DNA of 60,566 nucleotides from Paracoccus nototheniae (GTDB taxonomy: Bacteria > Pseudomonadota > Alphaproteobacteria > Rhodobacterales > Rhodobacteraceae), in the NCBI RefSeq assembly GCF_004335005.1, contig NZ_RQRT01000018.1, positions 1-60,566 of the forward strand, given 5' to 3'. The notes beneath the pieces are model-generated. The model was not told where the DNA came from and made no database searches. It saw nothing but the letters and a program-made list of their open reading frames with translations. This document shows, in pieces, positions 43,576 to 53,095 of this stretch. The position numbers and the translations under genes were made by a program. Every line of letters starts with the position of its first letter. Positions within the stretch are counted from its first letter, which is position 1.

Positions 43576-46500
43576 CCCTGTCGGAACTGTGTCTGCGCCG
43601 CCCGGTTCTGGCCATTGTCGCCAATCTTCTGATCATCGTCGGCGGCACCGCGGCGATCCTGTCGCTGCCGGTGCGCGAGCTGCCCGATGTCGATACCGCG
43701 ACCGTCACCGTCAACGTGCCCTATGAAGGCGCCGCCCCGGAAGTGGTGGACGCCGAGATCGCGACCGTGATCGAAGGCGCCGTCTCGGGCATCTCGGGGA
43801 TCCGCACGATCTCGTCCGACAGCGCGCGCGGCAACAGCCGGACGGTGATCGAATTCGAGACGGGCGTCGACATCGATGTCGCCGCCAATGACATCCGCGC
43901 CGAAGTCGCCCGGATCACCGGCGATCTGCCTCTGGAGGCCGAGGAACCCACCGTCGCCAAAAGCGACGATCAGGGCGACCCGGTGATCCGGCTCAGCCTG
44001 ACCAGCCAGCGTCAATCGGCATCCGATCTGACCGATTTCGCCGACCGCTATCTGGTGGACCGGCTCGGCACGATCAACGGCGTGGCCGATGTGACGATCG
44101 AGGGCGAACAGGCCTATGCCATGCGGATCTGGCTGGACAGGCGCGCCCTTGCGGCCCGCAACATCACGACATCCGAGGTCGTCGAGGCCTTGGAACGAAA
44201 CAATATCGAATTGCCTGCAGGTGCGCTGGAAACCGGATCGCGGCAGTTTCAGGTGCGCACCGATACGCGGCTGTCCGATCCGGTCGAATTCGAACGCATT
44301 CCGGTTGGTGGCACGGCGGATTTTCCTGTGACGCTTGGCGATGTCGCCCGTGTCGAGCGCGGTGTCGAGGATGACAGCTCGATCCTGCGCGCGAACTTTC
44401 AGTCGGCGGTCGGGCTGTCGGTCCTGCGCCAATCCCAATCGAACACCGTCGAGATATCGGCCGAGGTCGAGGCGATGCTGCCCGAGCTGCGCGAAAGCCT
44501 GCCCTCCGGGACCGAGCTGACCGTGTCCAGCGACGACGCCATCTTTATCCGCGCCTCGATCCGCGAGGTGCTGGTGACGCTGGCCATCACCACGGCCCTG
44601 GTGGTTGCGGTCATCGCGCTGTTTCTAGGATCGCTGCGCGCGACGCTGGTGCCTGCCGTGACGATCCCCGTCGCCGTCGTGGGAGCCTGCGCAGGCCTTG
44701 CTCTGTTCGGCTTTTCGATCAACATCCTGACGCTGTTTGCGCTGATCCTGGCGATCGGGCTGGTCGTGGATGACGCCATCGTGGTGTTGGAAAACGTGCA
44801 GCGCCGGGTCGAGAACGGCGAAGAGCCGCTGTCGGCCGCCGCCAACGGATCGCGGCAGGTGACCTTTGCGGTGATCGCGACGACCGCCGTTCTGGTGTCG
44901 GTCTTCGTCCCAATCTCGCTGCTTGAGGGCGAGGCCGGACGGCTGTTCACCGAATTCGGCATCACCCTGTCCATCGCGGTGATCGTGTCCAGTTTCGTGG
45001 CTTTGTCGCTGTGCCCCCTGCTGGCGTCGCGGCTGTTGCGCAAGGACCAGAAGCCGGGTTGGTTCGGGCGGCTGCTGGACCGGTTCTTTGCTGCCATCGA
45101 ACGCGGCTTTGGCAAGGTTCTGGGCGTCGTGCTGGCCTTGCCATGGCTGGTTCTGGGCGTGGTCGCCTTTCTGGGCGCGCTGTCATGGCCCTTGTTCGAC
45201 CGGCTGCCGTCCGAACTGACCCCGGACGAGGACCGGGGCCTGTTCTTCATCAATGTCGATGGGCCGCTTGGCGTCAATCTGAGCTATACCGATGATGTCG
45301 TGTCCGAGGTCGAGGCGATCCTGCAGCCGCTGATGGACGAGGGGGTGGCGACCGGCGTCACTTCGATCATCGGACGCTATGGCGATCTGAACAGCGCCTT
45401 CGTGATCGTGCGGCTGTCGGAATGGGATCAGCGGACGGAATCCCAGTTCGACGTCATCGCGCGGATCGAACCGGAGCTGAACCGGATCAGCGCCGCCGAC
45501 ATCCGCGTGGACAGCCCCGCAGGTCTGGGTCTGCGGGGATCGGGCAGCCCCCTTTCGGTGCAGGTCGGTGGACCTGACCGGGCCGACGTGATCGCATGGG
45601 CCGCAACACTGCAGCGCGCGATGGAGGATAATAATCAGCTGACCAATGTGCAGAACCAGTACGAGCCGAACCAGCCCGGCTATCGCGTGACGGTGGATCG
45701 CGACCGCGTGCGCGATCTGGGTCTTGACGCGGCGGACGTGTCCGAGGCGCTGCAGGTGCTGTTCGCCTCGGCCGAGGTCAGCGAATTTACCGAAGATGGC
45801 CGTCAGTACCCGGTGATCGTGCAGGCCGAGGATGCCGACCGTGTCTCTGCGCAGGATATCGCCGCCAGTTTCATCCGCGCCGATTCCGGCCAGCTGGTGC
45901 CGCTGGCAGGTCTGGTCACGATCGAGGACGATGCCGGCCCCCCCGCGCTATACCGTTTCGACCGCCTGCCGTCGATCGAGCTGTCTGCCGGTCTGGCCGA
46001 CGGCTATGATCTGGGCAGCGCGGTCGCCTTCATTCAGGACGCGGCGACCGAGGAACTGCCCGTCGAAGCCACGATGACGCTGGATGGGCAGGCGCGCGAA
46101 TTGCAGGATTCCTCGGGCGCGCTGTTCTTTGCCTTCGGGTTGGCCATCCTGACCGTGTTTCTGGTGCTGGCGGCCCAGTTCGAAAGCTTTGTCCATCCGC
46201 TGATCATCATCCTGCCCATCCCGCTTGGGGTGACGGGGGCGCTGGGTACCCTGCTGCTGACAGGCCAGTCGCTGAACATCTATAGTCAGGTCGGCATGGT
46301 TCTGCTGATCGGGCTGATGGCCAAGAACGGCATCCTGATCGTTGAATTTGCCAACCAGCTGCGGGACGCAGGCAAGGATATCCGCGACGCGGCCATCGAA
46401 GGTGCCACCTCGCGTCTGCGCGCCATCATGATGACCGTGGTTTCCACGTTGCTTGGTGCGGTGCCGCTGGTTCTGGCCAGTGGTGCAGGCGCGGAAAGCC

Positions 46501-46664
46501 GTGTGGCGATCGGTCTGGTGATCCTTGGCGGCCTCGCCTTCTCAAGCGTGCTGATCGTTGTCCTGATCCCGTTGCTTTACACGCTGCTGGCGCCGCTGAC
46601 CGCGCGGAAGGGACAGGCCAGTGAGGCTTTGGACAAGGCGCTTGGACGAAATCAAGCAGGGTGA
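43572..46664 (+). CDS. RND multidrug efflux permease (HAE1/AcrB family)
   Basis: A 1030-residue inner-membrane proton/drug antiporter with the normal 12-helix, two-loop architecture. It begins LSELCLRRPVLAIVANLLIIVGG and has LALILAIGLVVDDAIVVLENVQRRVENGE in helix 4, containing the proton-relay aspartates. The second half has LVLAAQFESFVHPLIIILPIPLGVTGAL and GMVLLIGLMAKNGILIVEFANQLRDAG. No outer-membrane TolC-like gene or local regulator is next to it, so it probably uses a general channel. The ATG overlaps the adaptor stop. Confidence 0.96.
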   Translation: MTLSELCLRRPVLAIVANLLIIVGGTAAILSLPVRELPDVDTATVTVNVPYEGAAPEVVDAEIATVIEGAVSGISGIRTISSDSARGNSRTVIEFETGVDIDVAANDIRAEVARITGDLPLEAEEPTVAKSDDQGDPVIRLSLTSQRQSASDLTDFADRYLVDRLGTINGVADVTIEGEQAYAMRIWLDRRALAARNITTSEVVEALERNNIELPAGALETGSRQFQVRTDTRLSDPVEFERIPVGGTADFPVTLGDVARVERGVEDDSSILRANFQSAVGLSVLRQSQSNTVEISAEVEAMLPELRESLPSGTELTVSSDDAIFIRASIREVLVTLAITTALVVAVIALFLGSLRATLVPAVTIPVAVVGACAGLALFGFSINILTLFALILAIGLVVDDAIVVLENVQRRVENGEEPLSAAANGSRQVTFAVIATTAVLVSVFVPISLLEGEAGRLFTEFGITLSIAVIVSSFVALSLCPLLASRLLRKDQKPGWFGRLLDRFFAAIERGFGKVLGVVLALPWLVLGVVAFLGALSWPLFDRLPSELTPDEDRGLFFINVDGPLGVNLSYTDDVVSEVEAILQPLMDEGVATGVTSIIGRYGDLNSAFVIVRLSEWDQRTESQFDVIARIEPELNRISAADIRVDSPAGLGLRGSGSPLSVQVGGPDRADVIAWAATLQRAMEDNNQLTNVQNQYEPNQPGYRVTVDRDRVRDLGLDAADVSEALQVLFASAEVSEFTEDGRQYPVIVQAEDADRVSAQDIAASFIRADSGQLVPLAGLVTIEDDAGPPALYRFDRLPSIELSAGLADGYDLGSAVAFIQDAATEELPVEATMTLDGQARELQDSSGALFFAFGLAILTVFLVLAAQFESFVHPLIIILPIPLGVTGALGTLLLTGQSLNIYSQVGMVLLIGLMAKNGILIVEFANQLRDAGKDIRDAAIEGATSRLRAIMMTVVSTLLGAVPLVLASGAGAESRVAIGLVILGGLAFSSVLIVVLIPLLYTLLAPLTARKGQASEALDKALGRNQAG

Positions 46665-47359
46665 CGACAGATCCTCAGGCCGAGATGGGAACGGTTGACG
46701 CTGTGCGATCCCAAGCGGATCTGCCCGACAGGCAGGCCCCATGGCCTGCTGCTGGCGCAGAACCGTAAAATCACCACCTCGCAGATGTCGGTGAATCGAG
46801 AGATCAACGGCTCCACCATCTGCGGCATGATGCCAGAGCCGTGGGAAGGTCGCGTTCAAGCATGCTCTGCACTGTCGTTCATCGCGATGCTGCCCGATAC
46901 CGGCTTCCTTTATGTCGCCAACGACATGCCGAGTTTCGCCGGCCTTGTGGCCCGAAGCTTGCTTTGCGCCGGTCCGGAGCCCTGATGGCGAGGTCTTGCT
47001 TGGAAGTATTCGTCAAGGCGCCGAGGTGCGAGGACGTTCAGGTGACGCCATTGCTGGATCTCGGTAACATTCTCGGACTGGTCGAAGGCCGGATCAAGGA
47101 CGACAACGAAAACTCTAACCGCGCTGAGGTCTGGCAAGGCGCACACCTCTCGGGTTCGTTGCAGATCACACTGCGATCGTCTGAGTGTTCGGAAAAACGG
47201 GAGCACGGCCATCATCTTGCAATGGTGTGCTTTTTGGGGTGCACCAAAGCCGATTAAACATGAGATTTCAGAAAATTATTGTCAGCCAGCCGAACTGGTT
47301 TACTTGCGATAATTCGGAGAAGCGCCGTTTTTCGCTTCCTTTTTTGTTCGGGTTTTCTC
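46665..47359. other. Approximately 695-bp region between RND and RTX genes
   Basis: Frames of up to about 140 codons exist in both strands but show no family resemblance and conflict with each other. A six-base stem, GAAGCG/CGCTTC with a T-run (47319-47346), lies just ahead of the RTX gene. The remainder may be decayed sequence. Confidence 0.45.
47319..47346 (+). terminator. Terminator-like hairpin in the leader of the RTX gene
   Basis: GAAGCG (47319-47324), an 8-base loop and CGCTTC (47333-47338) are followed by CTTTTTTG (47339-47346). It ends 13 bases before the preferred ATG. It could terminate upstream transcription or act as an attenuator. Confidence 0.45.
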
Positions 47360-49978
47360 ATGGCTGACACCGGTCCTTCGCATATCCTTTCCCTTGATAT
47401 TCCCTCGGTTCTCGATCTTCGCCGCGGACAGTTGGACGCGATATTTGCGGCCTCGGTCCAAGACCCGGACGGGGTGCGGCAGGTCGTTGTCTATTATGAC
47501 CGGCCTCTGGCGACTCAAGCAGGGTCATATGACTTTCAGATCATCCATGGTTGGGGGAATGACTGGACCGATGGCCGCCACAGCTATACGGCGTCGGTCT
47601 TGCCGCACAATGTCGGCGGGCCCCTGAACATCACTCATGTCGTGATCGAGGATAACGAAGGAAACCGGACAACCGTTTCTGCACAGGCATTGCGGGATCT
47701 GGGAGTCGATACGTCGATCGCTGTGCGCAGCTCTGACCCCGATGTGACGGCGCCGGTCCTGACCGAGTTGGTCCTGCCCGACCGGATTGATGTGAGAAAT
47801 GGCCACGCGACCGCCGAATTTTCAGCCGCTGGAAGGGATCAGAACGAGATCGCTCAGGTCAATATCTGGTTCGACCGGGATCTGAGCTACAGCTTTGGGA
47901 CAGGAAACGGGGCGAGCTTCAACGAATTTAGTCTCGCCGGGCTTTATGGTTACATGGGGGATGACTGGTCAGACGGCCGCTCCACTCGAGCGCTGCTGGT
48001 GTCCCAGAGCAACCCATCCGGTCTGGTCATGATCGACCGTGTGGATATCACGGATGTTTATGGCAATCGCAGCACCTATACGAATGCAGACCTGCGGCGC
48101 CTTGGCTTTGACACGTCCATCGATGTGATCGGCGCTGCGGCGCCGACCCCTGCGACCTATGTCGCCGAATTTCCCGATGTGATCACCCTGCGCGAGGGCC
48201 AGACATTGCAGATGCCGCTGCAGTTTGTCGGGATGACAAATCACTGGGTGTATTATGAATACTCGGTGTCCGCCGATGGTGGAACCGCTTCGGGGTCGGA
48301 TATCGGGGCATCGTCGGGCACTGGCTGGGTCTCTGTCTCGTCGACGTCGCCCTCGGATAGGACGGTGCTCGTGCCCATTTCAGCCAACCGAGATGATGTC
48401 GCCGAACCAACCGAGACGGCTTATCTGACCGTGCGTCTGACCGGAAACCTGACCTTCGAGGACGGTGGCACCCTGCGGGTCGTGCGGATCGATATTCTGG
48501 ATGACAACCGGACGATTGGCGGGAATGGCGGCGATACGCTGTACGGCACCCCGGCGGCCGAGACCCTTGCAGGCGGTCGCGGTGATGACCGCTATTTTGT
48601 CACACCGGGTGATCTTGTCGTCGAGCTGGCGAATGGCGGCACCGATACCGTGGTTGCGGGCTCCTCCTTCGTCTTGACGCCCCATGTCGAAAATCTGGTG
48701 ATGACCGGGGCCGGGCATATCAATGGCACGGGAAATGGGCTGGCCAATCGTCTGATCGGAAACGCAGGCAACAACACGCTGGACGGCGGGTTGGGTGCCG
48801 ACACGATGGAGGGTGGCATCGGCAACGACACCTATATCGTGGATAACTTTGGTGACCGTGTCATCGAGGCCGCCAATGCCGGGACCGACCGCGTGCGGGC
48901 ATCCGTGTCTCATGCTCTTTCGGCCCATGTCGAGAATTTGGTTCTGACCGGCACCGCGCATGTGAATGCCACTGGAAATGCGCAGGCCAACTATCTGTTC
49001 GGAAATGCTGGGAACAATATTCTGAATGGTGGCTTTGGCGCAGATACGATGGAAGGTGGTGCCGGAAACGACACCTATCTTGTCGACAACATCGGAGACC
49101 GGATCGTCGAACGCGCGAATGGCGGAACCGACACGGCCCGTTCTGCGATTTCCCATTCGCTGACTGCCCATGTCGAGAACCTGATCCTGACAGGAAACGG
49201 ACATGTGAACGGAACGGGTAACTCCCAGTCCAACGCCTTGACCGGCACGACAGGCAACAATGTTCTGGATGGCGGGCAGGGTGCCGATACGATGTCGGGG
49301 GGGCGTGGCAATGACCTCTACATTGTCGATAACGCGGGGGATCGTGTGGTCGAGGTCTTGCACAGCGGTATCGACACTGTGCAGGCCTCGGTCAGCCATG
49401 CCTTGTCGGCGAACGTCGAAAATCTGACCCTGACAGGGGCTGCCCACCTGAATGGGACCGGCAATGCGTTGGCCAATCGCCTGAACGGCAATTCCGGGAA
49501 CAACAACCTTGGCGGCGGGCAGGGCGCGGATACGGTCGCGGGCGGCGACGGCAATGATACGCTGCGCGGGGAGGGCGGCAATGACACTCTGTTCGGAGGC
49601 GCGGGTCATGACCGGCTGCTGGGCGGCGCGGGCAAGGACCAGCTGACCGGCGGGCTTGGCGCCGATCACTTCATCTTTGCAAGCCATCTGGAGTCCGGCG
49701 CGGTTGCGGCGGCACGCGACGTGATCACCGATTACAATCGTTCGCAGGGCGACCGGATCGACCTGACCATGATCGACGCCAATGCGCGCCTGACCGGCGA
49801 TCAATCGTTCGATTTCGTTGGCACGGCTGCGTTTTCAGGGGCGGCGGGCGAAGTCCGGTATCAGCAGGCCAATGGCACAACGCTTATCTATGCAGATATC
49901 GACGGCGATCGCAGGGCTGATTTCGCCGTCGAACTGTCCCGGCAGATCGCGCTGGTCGAACACGACTTTCTTCTTTGA
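47360..49978 (+). CDS. Large RTX-type calcium-binding repeat protein
   Basis: An 872-residue secreted-type acidic protein without an N-terminal signal, as expected for type I secretion. Residues about 10-250 hold two beta-sandwich modules (VVVYYDRPL... and VNIWFDRDLSYSFGTG), and about 265-390 resemble a Calx-beta-like domain ending VRIDILDDN. From about residue 395, RTX-like repeats follow. Four 81-residue units contain VENLxxTGxxHxNGTGN, then GGxGADTMxGGxGND. Classical nonapeptides (GEGGNDTLFGGAGHDRLLGG) come next, and a hydrophobic C-terminus (IALVEHDFLL) suits a type I signal. No type I ABC/MFP genes were seen nearby. The ATG start has only a weak ribosome-binding site. An adhesin or surface-glycan-associated role is likely. 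Confidence 0.85.
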   Translation: MADTGPSHILSLDIPSVLDLRRGQLDAIFAASVQDPDGVRQVVVYYDRPLATQAGSYDFQIIHGWGNDWTDGRHSYTASVLPHNVGGPLNITHVVIEDNEGNRTTVSAQALRDLGVDTSIAVRSSDPDVTAPVLTELVLPDRIDVRNGHATAEFSAAGRDQNEIAQVNIWFDRDLSYSFGTGNGASFNEFSLAGLYGYMGDDWSDGRSTRALLVSQSNPSGLVMIDRVDITDVYGNRSTYTNADLRRLGFDTSIDVIGAAAPTPATYVAEFPDVITLREGQTLQMPLQFVGMTNHWVYYEYSVSADGGTASGSDIGASSGTGWVSVSSTSPSDRTVLVPISANRDDVAEPTETAYLTVRLTGNLTFEDGGTLRVVRIDILDDNRTIGGNGGDTLYGTPAAETLAGGRGDDRYFVTPGDLVVELANGGTDTVVAGSSFVLTPHVENLVMTGAGHINGTGNGLANRLIGNAGNNTLDGGLGADTMEGGIGNDTYIVDNFGDRVIEAANAGTDRVRASVSHALSAHVENLVLTGTAHVNATGNAQANYLFGNAGNNILNGGFGADTMEGGAGNDTYLVDNIGDRIVERANGGTDTARSAISHSLTAHVENLILTGNGHVNGTGNSQSNALTGTTGNNVLDGGQGADTMSGGRGNDLYIVDNAGDRVVEVLHSGIDTVQASVSHALSANVENLTLTGAAHLNGTGNALANRLNGNSGNNNLGGGQGADTVAGGDGNDTLRGEGGNDTLFGGAGHDRLLGGAGKDQLTGGLGADHFIFASHLESGAVAAARDVITDYNRSQGDRIDLTMIDANARLTGDQSFDFVGTAAFSGAAGEVRYQQANGTTLIYADIDGDRRADFAVELSRQIALVEHDFLL
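48681..49652 (+). repeat. Four tandem 243-bp units inside the RTX gene
   Basis: Equivalent points (the HVENL- or NVENL-coding segment) occur at 48681, 48924, 49167 and 49410, each exactly 243 bp apart. This gives an in-frame 81-codon repeat with clear sequence divergence between units. Confidence 0.8.
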
Positions 49979-50105
49979 TCCCTGACGCAGACGTGACGGC
50001 GCTGGCCGGGTGCCGTCCGTGGACATCTGAAATCCGACTTGGCAGCTATGTCATCTGTCCCGGGCGCTGTCCGGCGCTTGCTGTGATTTTAAAGGAAGAC
50101 GACGC

Positions 50106-50924
50106 ATGCATCAGCAAACAGGTTGCTCACGCCGCAGCTTTTTAAAGGCCTCGGCGGCGGGTCTTGCGGGCCTTGCCGTGCTGCCAGGCCTGCCTGCCGT
50201 GGCCCTCGCCCGTTCGGGAAAGAAGGGATTCTGCGGCGCCGAAGAGATCTTTCGTCCGATGCTGGGCTGTGACTGGTATTATAACTGGAGCCTCTCGCCG
50301 TATCGCGGTGTCAATCTGCCCTTCGCGCCGATGGTCTGGGGGTGGAGCGACGAACGCACGCCCAAGCGTCTGCGGGTCTTGTCCGGTCGCCAGCCCATCC
50401 TGTTCGGCTTCAACGAACCGGACGGGCGCAATCAGGCCAACATGTCGGTGCCCGCAGCGCTGGACGCATGGCCGCGCATCCAGGATCTCGCAGATGAGAT
50501 CGTGTCCCCTTCCTGCGTCAATGCGCGCGGGCGTTGGATGACGAACTTCATGATTCAGGCCGAGCGGCGGAAGCTGCGGATCGATTCGATCGGCGTTCAC
50601 AGCTATTCTGGACCGAATGCCGGGCAGGTGATCGAGCGCCTCGAAGAAACCTATCGTCTGTATGGGCGCCCGCTATGGGTGACCGAGATCGCCGTGGCGG
50701 ACTGGCGGGCCGCGGATGGCACAAGGCCGAACCGATATGGCGAGCAGGCAACGATGGATTTCATGACCGAGATCGTGGGCTTCATGAACGGCACATCCTG
50801 GATCAAGGGCTATTCCTGGCTGGCCAGCGGGACTTTTGGCGATGCAGGTCCGTTATCGACCTCGGCCTTCCTTGACACCCAAGGCCGGGCTTCGCCGATG
50901 ATGGAGCATTATGCGTCGCTTTAG
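50106..50924 (+). CDS. Tat-exported glycoside hydrolase (GH128/Asl1-like)
   Basis: A 272-residue secreted protein. The Tat signal is SRRSFLKASAAGLAGLAVLPG (first residues 8-14), with cleavage near ALA at about residue 35. The catalytic part resembles Asl1-like/GH128 hydrolases (PF11790): ILFGFNEPDGRNQANMSV, with a probable acid/base Glu in NEPD, then DSIGVHSYSGP, and WVTEIAVADW with the probable nucleophile Glu. GH128 enzymes characterised so far cleave beta-1,3-glucans. A weak AAGGAAG site lies at 50092-50098, 7 bases before the ATG. Standing between the RTX gene and the glycan-export genes, it may trim or remodel the exported polysaccharide. Confidence 0.85.
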   Translation: MHQQTGCSRRSFLKASAAGLAGLAVLPGLPAVALARSGKKGFCGAEEIFRPMLGCDWYYNWSLSPYRGVNLPFAPMVWGWSDERTPKRLRVLSGRQPILFGFNEPDGRNQANMSVPAALDAWPRIQDLADEIVSPSCVNARGRWMTNFMIQAERRKLRIDSIGVHSYSGPNAGQVIERLEETYRLYGRPLWVTEIAVADWRAADGTRPNRYGEQATMDFMTEIVGFMNGTSWIKGYSWLASGTFGDAGPLSTSAFLDTQGRASPMMEHYASL

Positions 50925-51272
50925 ATCTGACGTGCCCTCAAACTGATGCCTGAAAAAGGGATGGCCCGCGCCTGCGGCGCCCAGAAAGAGGCCGGTCGCC
51001 GTGACCTCTGCCGTGGCGACCCGGGGTGCGGAAAGACAATCTTGCCAAGGCAAGCGGCTGGAAGCGGTTTGCAAATTCAGCACAGTCTTTTTCGCAAGGC
51101 TTTGAAAAACAGTCTTTTCATTCTACAATCCTGCGGTCTTGCGGAATATTAAGTGTTTGTTTTGCGCGGTGGTTGCGTAAACAGTTGGGTTTAGTTAGTG
51201 CTCTGCCAGTAACATGGCGCAACGTTCTTCTGCGCCACCGCAACGCCCGCGGTGATTGAAAGAGACTTCGCA
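50925..51272. other. Intergenic region with the promoter of the glycan-export genes
   Basis: About 350 bp; GC-rich left, AT-richer right (51065-51190). It includes the promoter-like sequence at 51102-51129 and leaves a possible 5' leader of about 135 bases. No gene is seen. Confidence 0.5.
51102..51129 (+). promoter_or_regulatory. Sigma-70-like promoter of the polysaccharide export cluster
   Basis: TTGAAA (51102-51107) and TACAAT (51124-51129) are separated by 16 bases; this is one of the best promoter matches in the window. Transcription would start near 51136, well upstream of the first gene at 51273. Confidence 0.6.
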
Positions 51273-53081
51273 ATGCCCCTTGGCGGTTTGATGCCCGCAG
51301 ACGTTCTGTTCTGCTCGTTCCACACACCGGACGAATATTACACCAAGGCTGCAGACAATCTTCGGACGTCGCTGAACCGGCTTGGTATCGCGCATGAGAT
51401 CGCCGAAGTGCCAAAGGCGCCCGGCGAAGAGTGGCTGGAGATCTGTCGCAAGAAGATCCCCTTCCTGCATTCGGTGTGCGAGGCGAACCCCGAGCGCAAG
51501 ATTTTCTGGATCGACGTCGATTGCGACATCGATTACCTGCCTGATTTCGTTTCGGGGTTTTCTGCCGATATCATCGGCTTTCAGCGTGGCTTCGGTCATC
51601 CGATGCGGATCGGCTATGGCAACAGCGCCCGGTTCTGGGAACCCTGTTTTTGGGGGATCAACACCAGCCCTGCCGCCCGCGCCTATATCCGCGATGCGCA
51701 TGACGCCTGCGACAGCATGACGGTCCGCGCCACGGATGATTTCTTTTTCGAAGAAGCCTGGCGCACGAATGCCGACCGCCTGACATTTCAGGTGATCCCG
51801 TCATCAATGCTGCTGGGGCGCGCCAGCTTGCCCGAGGATGCGCGGCGGGCTTTCTTTTATTTCGGGTCCAGCGGGAACGTCCCGGCATTCAAGGGGCTGG
51901 CGGCACAGCACACGCGTTCCGGCGGCAAGACCAGCACGGCGTCGGCGCCGGGGGTCAAATCGCTTGCGCTCCGGCTGGCGCGGCGCACCCAGGGTGCGCT
52001 GCCTCAGCGGATCACGATTCCCTTGCGCCGGATATCAGACGAACTGGGCCTGACCGAATATCTGTCGCCCACATTGCCCGCATCGCGGCAATTGTCGCAG
52101 CGCAGCATCTATAACATCGTGCACGATGCCCGGGAGGGTCGCCGGGACGTGGTGGAGGCGCGGTTGGCCGATATTTCTTCCCGCCGCCTTCTGGGGCGCG
52201 CCGACCGGGCGGTCATCGGTGCCGCCGAGGCGCTGCTGGATTACGCGTCGCCCAAAGGTGGCAAGGACGTGCGGCTGCTGTGGTGGGACAAGCCCTATCC
52301 GGGCAATTATGGCGACTGGCTGTCACCGCTTGTCGTGCAGGGCGCGGTGGACCGGCCCGTCCGCTTTCAGCGCCATGACGAGATCAACGCAAAGCCCCAT
52401 CTGGTCAGCATCGGTTCGATCGGGCGGTTCGCGCAGCAAAGCTCGATTGTCGTGGGGTCGGGTTTCAGCCGGGCCGATGCGGCGATTGCGCCGGATGCGA
52501 CCTATGTTTCGCTTCGCGGACCTTACTCCGCGCAGTTGGTCGCTGCGGCAGGTGGGCCCAAGGTGGATCGGTTCGGCGATCCGGCGGTCATCCTGCCGCG
52601 GCTGATCCCTTTGTCCCGCCCTCAGACGACCAATGGGCGGCTGGCGCTGGTCCGGCATTTCGCGCACCGCGAAATTTCGCTGCGGTTGCCCGAACATGTC
52701 GATGAACATTCGGTGCTGTTGTCGCGCCGCGCCGACATCGAGGCCTTTATCGCCCGGCTGGTCGGCTATGATGCCGTGCTGACCAGTGCCATGCACGTCT
52801 ATATCACCTGCCATGCTTACGGCATTCCTGTCGCTCTTTTGACCTTTGAGGGGTTCGAGGATGCCGTGGCAGGTGATCAGATGAAGTATCGCGATTATGC
52901 GGCGGGGGTGGGCCTGCCCGAACGGATGCCGTTGCCCGTGTCCCATGACCTGCGCGACCGGACGCTTGCCGATCTGGTCGAGCATGATCGCATTTCCGAA
53001 GCCGTCATGGACGACGTTCAGACGGCCCTGACTGATGCGGTGGCCATTTTAGACCACGCGCTCGAACCCTCGCTCAGATAA
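51273..53081 (+). CDS. Glycosyltransferase-like / polysaccharide pyruvyltransferase fusion protein (A)
   Basis: A 602-residue cytosolic protein of two parts. Residues about 8-230 resemble a GT-A nucleotide-sugar transferase: ADVLFCSFHTPDEYY, then a DXD-like metal motif in KIFWIDVDCDIDYLPD, and an acidic FFFEEAW. Residues about 320-590 form a polysaccharide pyruvyltransferase (PF04230) domain: LLWWDKPYPGNYGDWLSPLVV, RGPYSAQLVAAAGG, GDPAVILP, and TSAMHVYITCHAYGIPVALLTFEG. Pyruvyltransferases move a pyruvyl ketal from PEP to a sugar. The ATG at 51273 (MPLGGLMPADV) has GAAAGAGA about 8 bases ahead and is favoured over GTG 51252. A paralogue with the same fusion lies at 55978. Bifunctionality is inferred, not proven. 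Confidence 0.8.
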   Translation: MPLGGLMPADVLFCSFHTPDEYYTKAADNLRTSLNRLGIAHEIAEVPKAPGEEWLEICRKKIPFLHSVCEANPERKIFWIDVDCDIDYLPDFVSGFSADIIGFQRGFGHPMRIGYGNSARFWEPCFWGINTSPAARAYIRDAHDACDSMTVRATDDFFFEEAWRTNADRLTFQVIPSSMLLGRASLPEDARRAFFYFGSSGNVPAFKGLAAQHTRSGGKTSTASAPGVKSLALRLARRTQGALPQRITIPLRRISDELGLTEYLSPTLPASRQLSQRSIYNIVHDAREGRRDVVEARLADISSRRLLGRADRAVIGAAEALLDYASPKGGKDVRLLWWDKPYPGNYGDWLSPLVVQGAVDRPVRFQRHDEINAKPHLVSIGSIGRFAQQSSIVVGSGFSRADAAIAPDATYVSLRGPYSAQLVAAAGGPKVDRFGDPAVILPRLIPLSRPQTTNGRLALVRHFAHREISLRLPEHVDEHSVLLSRRADIEAFIARLVGYDAVLTSAMHVYITCHAYGIPVALLTFEGFEDAVAGDQMKYRDYAAGVGLPERMPLPVSHDLRDRTLADLVEHDRISEAVMDDVQTALTDAVAILDHALEPSLR

Positions 53082-53095
53082 AGGAGGGGTTCCTC

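Noticed and set aside
46841..47257. Roughly 139-codon plus-strand frame upstream of the RTX gene, and overlapping frames
   Set aside because: The frames conflict with each other, lack ribosome-binding sites and match no family I recognise; possibly decayed sequence.
48681..49652. CRISPR-like array
   Set aside because: The regular spacing is an in-frame 243-bp protein repeat in the RTX gene, far too long and too divergent for CRISPR repeats; no cas genes are seen.
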